Shown: positions 31,561 through 37,261 of the stretch, in pieces
Position numbering within the stretch: position 1 is the stretch's first letter
Layout of the letters: every line of letters begins with the position of its first letter
NCBI RefSeq assembly: GCF_003143775.1
Contig: NZ_QFRJ01000020.1
Coordinates: 1-37,261, forward strand
Direction: 5' to 3'
Source of the DNA: Brumimicrobium oceani
Lineage (GTDB): Bacteria; Bacteroidota; Bacteroidia; Flavobacteriales_D; Crocinitomicaceae
DNA: 37,261 nucleotides
Position numbers and translations under genes: made by a program
Notes under the pieces: model-generated
What the model was told of the DNA's origin: nothing
The model's input: only the letters and a program-made list of their open reading frames with translations
The model's database searches: none

Positions 31561-32352
31561 ATGTCCAATTCAAGTAAAAAAATATATTTTGCTTCCGATT
31601 TTCACTTGGGGGTTCCCACGGCTGAAAAGAGTTTAGAGAGAGAGAAATTAATTGTTCAATGGCTTGATGAGGTGAGCAAAGATGCGGAAGCTATTTATTT
31701 GGTAGGCGACATTTTTGATTTCTGGTTCGAATATAAACATGCTGTTCCCAAAGGATTTGTTCGTTTACAAGGGAAAATAGCAGAACTCACGGATGGTGGA
31801 ATTCCGGTACATTTCTTTACTGGAAATCATGATATGTGGATGTTTGGCTACCATGAACAAGAGTTGGGAATCACCATGCACAGAGAACCTGTTGTGTTTG
31901 AAGCGCAGGGAAAAAAGATTTACATTGGACACGGGGATGGACTCGGTCCAGGAGATCACGGTTACAAATTCATCAAAAAAGTATTTTCAAATAAGTTTTT
32001 TCAATGGTGTTTCGCTCGACTTCACCCAAATTTCGGGATAGGTGTGGCCAATTATTTCTCAAGATCGAGTAGGGCCAAAGCCGGAGACACTGATGAGAAA
32101 TTCTTAGGTGAAAAGGAAGAATGGTTGGTGGTATATTCAAAAGAAATTTTGGAAAAACAACACATCGATTACTTCGTTTTTGGTCACCGCCATTTACCTA
32201 TCGCAATGTCTGTTGGAGAAAACAGTGAATACTTTAATTTAGGAGATTGGATAAAGTATTATACTTATGGTGTGCTTGAAAATGGTGAATTTCATTTGAA
32301 AACCTATCCAGACAATAAAGAGTTTGTGTTCTCCATTGAAAATAAGAACTGA
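31561..32352 (+). CDS. lpxH: UDP-2,3-diacylglucosamine diphosphatase
   Basis: A 263-residue calcineurin-like metallophosphatase that hydrolyses UDP-2,3-diacylglucosamine to lipid X in lipid A synthesis. Metal-binding motifs: SDFHLG (12-17), VGDIFDFWFE (about 48-57), GNHDMW (about 86-91), IGHGDGLGPGD (about 117-127) and GHRH (about 206-209). The DFWFEY region and the helical insert with RSSRAKAG fit LpxH rather than a general phosphoesterase. It starts 14 bases after the second TlpA gene. Confidence 0.93.
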   Translation: MSNSSKKIYFASDFHLGVPTAEKSLEREKLIVQWLDEVSKDAEAIYLVGDIFDFWFEYKHAVPKGFVRLQGKIAELTDGGIPVHFFTGNHDMWMFGYHEQELGITMHREPVVFEAQGKKIYIGHGDGLGPGDHGYKFIKKVFSNKFFQWCFARLHPNFGIGVANYFSRSSRAKAGDTDEKFLGEKEEWLVVYSKEILEKQHIDYFVFGHRHLPIAMSVGENSEYFNLGDWIKYYTYGVLENGEFHLKTYPDNKEFVFSIENKN

Positions 32353-32408
32353 AAATTTTAAAAAGTAAACCGAAAGCTAATCATTATTTAAAACACTAAA
32401 TTATCAAT

Positions 32409-33548
32409 ATGAAGCATTTTGAAGTGGCAATTATTGGAAGTGGACCCGCAGGAGCCTCAACCGCTTATTTCTTGTCGAAAGCAGGAATTTCAAATGTGAT
32501 TATTGAAAAAGAAACTTTGCCGCGCTATAAAACTTGTGGAGGTGGCTTTGTTTTTAGAGGTCGAAACAATCTACCTATCGATATTTCAGAAGTAGTTGAG
32601 AAAGAGTTTCACACCATCGATATTTATTTAGGAGAAAAACTACATTTTAAAACCCATAGGGAAGAACCTACTATTTCTATGGTGATGCGCGATAATTTTG
32701 ATGCCTTAATCACCAAGAAAGCAAAAGCTCTAGGATCTGTTTTATTGGAAAATAACAAGTTGAATGCTTTGTCGTTTAAAGACGATTTAATCACCTTAGA
32801 AACCTCTCAAGAATCAATAAGTGCAAATTTCGTAATCGCTGCAGATGGTGTTTTAAGTCCGACCGCTAAAATGGCTGGGTGGACTGAAGACACTAGAAAA
32901 CTAGTTCCTGCACTGGAATATGAGGTCGAAGTTTCGGAGGAAGATTTTAAGCGCTTATCTACCGAAGCACGGTTTGACATCGATGCCATTCCTTTTGGAT
33001 ATGCGTGGAGTTTTCCGAAGAAAGGACACCTATCACTAGGTGTAATGACCACCAAACGCAGTAAAATCAATCTAAAAAAGCATTATGAAGAATACAAAAA
33101 GCAATTAGGAATTGAGAATGTAATCAGCGAAACGCAACATGGATTTCAAATTCCTGTGGCTCCAAGAACAGATGGATTTGTAAAAAATAATGTATTCTTG
33201 ATAGGAGACGCAGCAGGTTTTGCCGATCCAATTACCGCAGAAGGAATTTCTAATGCTATACACAGTGGAAAACTGGCAGCAGAAGCCATTATTGAGTCGA
33301 AGGGAAATAGTGCTGAGGCAAAAGGAAGATATGAGGAAAAACTAGAAGCTGATTTGTTGCCGGAGTTACAAACTGCGGTCTGGTTAGCGAAATGGTTTTA
33401 CGAACAGAAAACAATCAGAAATATTCTCCTAAAGAAATATGGACAGCGCTTCAGTGAAGAAATGGCAGATGTTTTTCACGGAAAAAGAACCTATCCTAAA
33501 AACATTAAACAAACCTTGAAAAAGAAAATCAAAGAATTGGTTTTTTAA
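32409..33548 (+). CDS. Geranylgeranyl reductase family FAD-dependent oxidoreductase
   Basis: A 379-residue flavoprotein. The FAD Rossmann motif is IIGSGPAGASTAYFLSKAG (8-26). The family-typical KTCGGGFVFRG (about 42-52) and the second FAD motif NVFLIGDAAGFADPITAEGI (about 261-280) are present. Relatives saturate isoprenoid chains of lipids or quinone tails, or oxidise other lipophilic substrates; the exact substrate here is unknown. It follows lpxH at 56 bases and may be the last gene of the lpxK-to-lpxH run. Confidence 0.9.
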   Translation: MKHFEVAIIGSGPAGASTAYFLSKAGISNVIIEKETLPRYKTCGGGFVFRGRNNLPIDISEVVEKEFHTIDIYLGEKLHFKTHREEPTISMVMRDNFDALITKKAKALGSVLLENNKLNALSFKDDLITLETSQESISANFVIAADGVLSPTAKMAGWTEDTRKLVPALEYEVEVSEEDFKRLSTEARFDIDAIPFGYAWSFPKKGHLSLGVMTTKRSKINLKKHYEEYKKQLGIENVISETQHGFQIPVAPRTDGFVKNNVFLIGDAAGFADPITAEGISNAIHSGKLAAEAIIESKGNSAEAKGRYEEKLEADLLPELQTAVWLAKWFYEQKTIRNILLKKYGQRFSEEMADVFHGKRTYPKNIKQTLKKKIKELVF

Positions 33549-33587
33549 TTTTTTCAGAGGAATAGACTAGCTTTCTAAGTCTTCGAT

Positions 33588-33711
33588 GCCTTCGACAAGC
33601 TCAGTCACCGAAGGGCAATCCCGTTGAATAAGCCTGTCGAAGGCAGTAGAGAGACAAGCTCAGTCACCGAAGGGCAATCCCGTTGAATAAGCCTGTGGAA
33701 GGCAGTAGAGA
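33588..33711. repeat. 59-bp tandem duplication of a REP-like palindrome
   Basis: Two copies of a 59-base unit (33594-33652 and 33653-33711) differ at one base (GTCGAAGG versus GTGGAAGG). In the first, GCCTTCGACAAGCT (33588-33601) and AGCCTGTCGAAGGC (33631-33644) form a 14-bp stem with one G-U type mismatch around CAGTCACCGAAGGGC. The motif is shared with 22878-22922. It lies between convergent gene ends and might stop both transcripts, though there is no T-run. Confidence 0.85.
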
Positions 33712-33813
33712 GATAAAAGAAAAAATATTGAAAAGATAAAAAGTAATACAAAATAATTCAAACATAAATATGACCGCTACCCCCATTAAGCCTGAATAAT
33801 TAAACATTAACCA

Positions 33814-35184
33814 TTAGAACTTCCGTATTTCAATTCCTTTTCCAATTCTTACCATTCTGTTGATAATCATTCGGATATCTCGGTCTTCTTGATATCTGTC
33901 GATGGCTTCTTTCCATGTTTCTATTGAGCGATCATTCATTTCTTTTGGAAGATAGCCGTATCCAATAAAAGTTCCTCTTTCTACCATCAGTAAACCCAAT
34001 TCGGTTTGATTTCTTCCTTTGTCGATGATGAAGAAATTGTCAAGTTCAAAATTGAGTCGGTCGATGAGTCTTTTTACACGTTGATTGTAGTCTTCAGGAG
34101 CTTCTTCTCCAATACAAGCACCTTTGCATTCCTTTGTGTGGTATTGAAAACAAGCCGTTTTTGTGGGATATAAGCCCACTAGTTTTTTGCATAAATTATA
34201 GTCGTAGACTGCGCGTTCCAAAAAGCCATTTCCTTCATTTCTGTTCGAAAAAGTAGTGATGGGTTGGTCTGCTCGTTTCTTGATTAAATCCAAATGAAGA
34301 TTCACATATCCTTTTCCATCGTCGAAAGCAAAGAGTCCATAAGGATATTTGTCTTTGCGCAACTGTCTGTTAAAATGCGGTTGGTGTTTTTTAATTAAAT
34401 TAGACTCATGAATTAAAGCAATGGCTTCAGATCCTGTGATGTCATATTCAACACGCACAATTTCCTTCGACATGTTAATGCCTTTTTTGGTTTTCACATT
34501 CTTTAAATGCTGCTGAACTCGTGTTTTAATGTTTTTGCTTTTTCCAATGTAAATCAGACGGTTGTCTTCGTTATAGAATTTATAAACCCCTGTCGATTTA
34601 GGAATTTCTTCTATGGTTTCATAATCTAATCCAGGATGCAAATGCTTTGGAATTATATCAGATTGTATGAAACTATTTAGTTTTTCTTTGTCGGTTTGGT
34701 AAAGTAAATGAAAGAGTTCCACGGTGGCCAAAGCGTCTCCTCTTGCACGGTGTCGGCCAACCAATTCTATTCCGAGTTCATCGGTTAGTTTTCCTAAGCT
34801 GTAGGAAGCGTGTCCTGGAATAATTTTTCGTGCAGACTTTACGGTGCACAAATGTTCTGAGCGAAATTCGAATCCCAAAGATCTATATTCACCACGCAGA
34901 ACATTGTAATCGAAACCTACATTATGCGCCACGAAAACAGCATCGCCAATAAATTCGATGATTTCTTTGGCCAATTCATAGAATTTCGGTGAATTCTCCA
35001 CCATTTCATCGTTTATTCCTGTCAATTGCGAAATAAAGTAGGGGATAGGACGCTCAGGATCGACCAATGAAGTGAATTCATCAACAATTTTTTCTCCGTC
35101 CGTTAGGAAAATGGAGAACTCTGTAATTTTGGAGTTTTTGATGCTTCCCCCAGTGGTTTCTAAATCAATTACCGCATATAGCAT
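33814..35184 (-). CDS. DEDDh exonuclease fused to a GIY-YIG (UvrC-like) nuclease domain
   Basis: A 456-residue two-nuclease fusion. Residues 1 to about 165 are a DnaQ/PolC-epsilon-type 3'-5' exonuclease: DLETTGG with Asp7 and Glu9, then HNVGFDYNVL with Asp92, and HRARGDA with His145 and Asp150 (DEDDh). Residues about 196-275 are a GIY-YIG domain (GVYKFYNEDNRLIYIGKSKN with Arg222), followed by a UvrC-like tail with a Cys group (CFQYHTKECKGACIG). It resembles the UvrC N-terminal or Cho incision nuclease attached to a proofreading exonuclease, known in Bacteroidota and Actinobacteria and probably involved in DNA repair. Stands alone. Confidence 0.92.
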   Translation of the reverse strand: MLYAVIDLETTGGSIKNSKITEFSIFLTDGEKIVDEFTSLVDPERPIPYFISQLTGINDEMVENSPKFYELAKEIIEFIGDAVFVAHNVGFDYNVLRGEYRSLGFEFRSEHLCTVKSARKIIPGHASYSLGKLTDELGIELVGRHRARGDALATVELFHLLYQTDKEKLNSFIQSDIIPKHLHPGLDYETIEEIPKSTGVYKFYNEDNRLIYIGKSKNIKTRVQQHLKNVKTKKGINMSKEIVRVEYDITGSEAIALIHESNLIKKHQPHFNRQLRKDKYPYGLFAFDDGKGYVNLHLDLIKKRADQPITTFSNRNEGNGFLERAVYDYNLCKKLVGLYPTKTACFQYHTKECKGACIGEEAPEDYNQRVKRLIDRLNFELDNFFIIDKGRNQTELGLLMVERGTFIGYGYLPKEMNDRSIETWKEAIDRYQEDRDIRMIINRMVRIGKGIEIRKF

Positions 35185-35591
35185 TCTGTAAAAGTAAGGA
35201 ATTTGGAGGGAAAGAATGGAGACGTCCTATTAAAAAAAGTGAAGGGTACTTTTAACCCGAATTATTCATGGGCTTACGAGGGTTTACGTCATGAAAATTC
35301 AAAATGTCAATATATTTGGGTAGCACAGATGTTTTTAGTGTCCAGAAGTTTAACTCCACTTTTGGGTATTAAAAATTTCGAGCATTTCCAAAGTTAGCAG
35401 GCAGTTTGGCTTTGTTATAGGAAATTCATTAATAATTAGGGTGAATAACAAAGACTGCGCTTGTGCAGTGTTTTTTGTGAGCTATTTTCAGCACTTTAGT
35501 CTTTCAAAGACAAGAAGATTCCACTTTTCGAGTAAATGGATTGGTTAAAAGATTGGATCAGCTGGTCGTGAACCCTTTCTCTTTCTTAGTG
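35185..35591. other. Intergenic region, weak plus-strand hairpin
   Basis: About 400 bases without a supported gene. An open plus-strand frame (35203-35397) has no ATG near its start and no family features. ACTGC (35453-35457) pairs with GCAGT (35464-35468) and is followed by G and six T, a weak plus-strand terminator without an obvious gene ahead of it. It may be the remains of something lost. Confidence 0.4.
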
Positions 35592-36140
35592 TTAATTCAT
35601 TTTCGCTTGGTGCCAAATCGTTTCGGATTCCTTTAATTTACGGCCTTCCTCGAAACCAAGAAATTCATCATTTCCATGTTTCTCCGACCAAAATCCTGTT
35701 AAAATTACATTGTTTATCAATTTATAAACAACAACCCCTTTATAGATTTTACCTTCATTGTCCTCTTCACCTTCGTAAGAGAAATTTATGATGAGCGTGT
35801 CACCATGAAAGAAGCCACTTCCTTGCTGCACTTGTTCACCATTGATGACCCATTCCGCATTTACTCTGATCTCACTAACTTTTGAAATATGCAAAAATCC
35901 AAAATACCTTCCTTGTTCTTCATCTTGATTCAAGCCAATAATATTGTAGGAACCTTCAAATTGCAATGCATTTTTAGACAAATTAGCAGTTTCTAAATCC
36001 TTGACCAAAGCTTCTCTTTTTTCTATTTCAGCTTGAATGGTTTGCAATTCTTCGCTAGAGAAACGTTCCGTGTTTTGTAATGCTCTTTTGGAATGGGCTA
36101 GCCATTGGGATATTTGGGAGGAGTTGGGGGAGTTTTTCAT
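35592..36140 (-). CDS. Conserved-looking protein of unknown function
   Basis: A 182-residue soluble protein. An N-terminal coiled-coil-like helix pair (about 5-50, QISQWLAHSKRALQNTERFS then LQTIQAEIEKREALVKDLE) leads into a beta-rich domain (about 58-175) with GSYNIIGLNQDEEQGRYFGF, FFHGDTLIINFSY and KGVVVYKL, ending in LTGFWSEKHGNDEFLGFEEG. The beta part looks like a calycin-style barrel, but this is only an impression. The ATG at 36140 is chosen; an in-frame ATG at 36227 would add 29 basic residues without clear purpose. No family recognised. Confidence 0.65.
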   Translation of the reverse strand: MKNSPNSSQISQWLAHSKRALQNTERFSSEELQTIQAEIEKREALVKDLETANLSKNALQFEGSYNIIGLNQDEEQGRYFGFLHISKVSEIRVNAEWVINGEQVQQGSGFFHGDTLIINFSYEGEEDNEGKIYKGVVVYKLINNVILTGFWSEKHGNDEFLGFEEGRKLKESETIWHQAKMN

Positions 36141-36709
36141 TGTTTTTTTTGTTTTCAGATGATAGCTTAGCTTTGTCAAGTTCACCTTCTTGATAGATGT
36201 TCTAAATATGCTTTCCAATAGATTCATATTTCAAATGCAGGTTCTTTCAAATTTGCGTACAACAATCGGCTTTCGACCATAGTCTATATCCAACCTGTAT
36301 CTTTCCCACCAAATATAACATTAACCCCAACACAAAACCCAACTACAAAAAGCATTTTCAATTGATTACAGCAGGAGTGTAATATTTAAACTACTTTCTA
36401 CCAGTACTATAAACCTTTAATTCTAGGCTTAAAAACCCGAAGCATCGATTCCCACCCCGACGAAAACCGGTAGCTTTGTGAAGTTATTATTTTTAGCAAG
36501 AAGAAGGAACAAAATTATAGTTTGTAACTGAAACAATAGTACTAAACGGACTTATTTAAAGACAAGCCGATCATTACTATGAATTGAGAAGTAATTTTAC
36601 TAGACCAATCATTTTATCTTTTTCTTCTGGTATAGAAATAGCAATTAATAAGGTCAATGTGGTTAAGGTTTCTGGTGAGATTTTAGTTGAAAATTCAAAT
36701 TTTCATTTT
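36141..36709. other. Intergenic region next to mobile DNA
   Basis: No gene supported. A plus-strand frame at 36584-36781 is without recognisable features and its end overlaps the RhuM remnant read from the other strand. A CCCACCCCGACGAAAACCGG stretch at about 36451-36470 is more G/C-rich than its surroundings and may be another dispersed-repeat remnant. Confidence 0.4.
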
Positions 36710-36952
36710 TTAATTTACGCTTATTATAGAGCCATGTGGAGTGGTTGTCGCAAATTTTGCACACACCACTTTCCTATCTAACTCTTCGTCCTTGAAAATA
36801 TTGTTAATATGCCTAGATACGACAGATCTATCTATCTCAAATAATTCAGATATTTGTTTTTTAGATGCCCAAATAGTGTCATTTTTATAATCAGTTTTTA
36901 ACTGTATTGCTCCATTTTTAGACTGAAAAAATGCTAATTCCTTTTCTTTCGT
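36710..36952 (-). pseudogene. RhuM (virulence RhuM/Fic-associated) family remnant
   Basis: A minus-strand frame of 80 codons matches the N-terminal region of RhuM proteins: NGAIQLKTDYKNDTIWASKK, QISELFEIDRSVVSRHINNI (a phage-type HTH), FKDEELDRK and the C-A-K-F-A-T-T region. It has no start codon: a stop (36955-36953) lies two codons before the first recognisable residues. Near the end, a piece appears deleted, because HGS joins directly to IISV and then a stop, whereas RhuM normally has about 15-20 residues with YNLDM before IISVGYR. RhuM genes are common in defence and mobile islands. This copy is dead. Confidence 0.8.
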
Positions 36953-37025
36953 TTATATTAATACCGTGTTGAACGAATCCTCCTAACGTCGGAAGCTTCT
37001 ATCACTCGCTAAATTAGCAATTTAC

Positions 37026-37033
37026 TATATTTG
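37026..37033 (+). promoter_or_regulatory. -7 promoter box for the tyrosine recombinase
   Basis: TATATTTG, a perfect TAnnTTTG match, 22 bases before the ATG at 37056. The 11-base palindrome GCTAAATTAGC (37008-37018) lies just upstream and could be an operator or part of an element end. Confidence 0.55.
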
Positions 37034-37055
37034 AATACAAATTAAATCAAATATT

Positions 37056-37261
37056 ATGTATAAAAAAAAGTAAAACCCTCGTTGAAATTGCAATTTTAGA
37101 GGTTGCAGGTTTTGAAGACTTGCACGAGAAACTGACCAAAAGCTTCTCGATTAATGGAAAGTCAGAAAGCACCCTAAATAACTACTCCAGATGCCTTGCG
37201 CACTTGGCTTTGCATTACAAGAAAAGTCCAGAACATCTAGATAAAGAAGCCATTGATGACT
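37056..37261 (+). CDS. Tyrosine recombinase/integrase, N-terminal part, cut by the window edge
   Basis: The visible part is a SAM-like core-binding domain of a phage-type integrase: LEVAGFEDLHEKLTKSFSIN, then GKSESTLNNYSRCLAHLALH and YKKSPEHLDKEAIDD at the edge. It resembles the integrases that travel with IS91-like elements in Flavobacteria. The only good ATG (37056) is one base out of frame with the body: ATG TAT AAA AAA AAG TAA stops at once, whereas removing one A from the A8 run (37062-37069) would join it to KSKTLVEIAIL. So it is frameshifted, uses another start, or the run length is miscalled. The catalytic domain lies outside the window. Confidence 0.75.

Noticed and set aside
35203-35397. 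Plus-strand 64-codon frame
   Set aside because: Begins with TTG only, no family features, lies in low-information intergenic DNA beside the exonuclease gene start.
36584-36781. Plus-strand 65-codon frame
   Set aside because: Its end overlaps the clearly RhuM-like reading on the opposite strand, which explains that part of the open frame.

Overview
The window is AT-rich DNA from a member of the Bacteroidota, most likely order Flavobacteriales; a Crocinitomicaceae-like host is only a guess. Evidence: weak or absent Shine-Dalgarno sequences, promoter -7 boxes of the Bacteroidota TAnnTTTG type (for example 6602-6609, 20445-20452, 37026-37033), tandem lipoprotein/periplasmic TlpA proteins, a DUF6952-type protein after peroxiredoxin and thioredoxin, and lpxK/lpxH lipid A genes. 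All calls come from reading the sequence and from family knowledge; nothing was searched.

Region 386-13853 is mostly on the minus strand and is rich in redox and electrophile-stress functions. Two modules have the same logic: an AraC-type regulator followed by pirin and flavin enzymes. Module A is AraC, pirin with an export-like leader, GNAT, DoxX and nitroreductase. Module B is AraC, YceI, SDR, FMN reductase, an interrupted YadS/TRIC-type membrane protein and a second pirin. Between them lie a TMEM175-like channel, a double MliC-domain lipoprotein, a divergent DsbA-like/HxlR pair, an MscS channel, a small conserved protein, and an odd 530-bp stretch with two copies of a tiny membrane-peptide gene flanking a 96-bp element made of three exact-period 28-bp repeats inside a 10-bp inverted repeat.

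Region 13897-18960 (minus) holds hemN, then ccoI (copper P-type ATPase for cbb3 oxidase), then a 29-codon membrane peptide, preceded upstream by a second MscS channel. No cbb3 structural genes are here. Region 19459-21760 is a peroxide-defence locus: oxyR divergent from ahpC-thioredoxin-DUF6952. Region 21819-22930 is largely non-coding with interspersed repeats, a run of ten G and a 49-residue cysteine-containing small gene with its own promoter and terminator.

Region 22933-33548 is core metabolism: gcvT (minus), then on the plus strand a PP-loop ATPase, a two-gene nucleotidyltransferase-like module, and a tight run lpxK-PNP-gatB-tlpA-tlpA-lpxH-geranylgeranyl-reductase-like oxidoreductase. 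After a 59-bp tandem palindromic repeat come an exonuclease/GIY-YIG fusion and an unknown protein (minus). The right edge is mobile DNA: a decayed RhuM-family gene and the 5' end of a tyrosine recombinase whose ATG is one base out of frame across an A8 run.

The best candidates for something undescribed are the duplicated micro-peptide cassette with its cloverleaf-like repeat (8598-9125), the nucleotidyltransferase-like pair (24904-25700), the 49-residue CxxC gene (22544-22693) and the membrane peptide behind ccoI (13897-13986).
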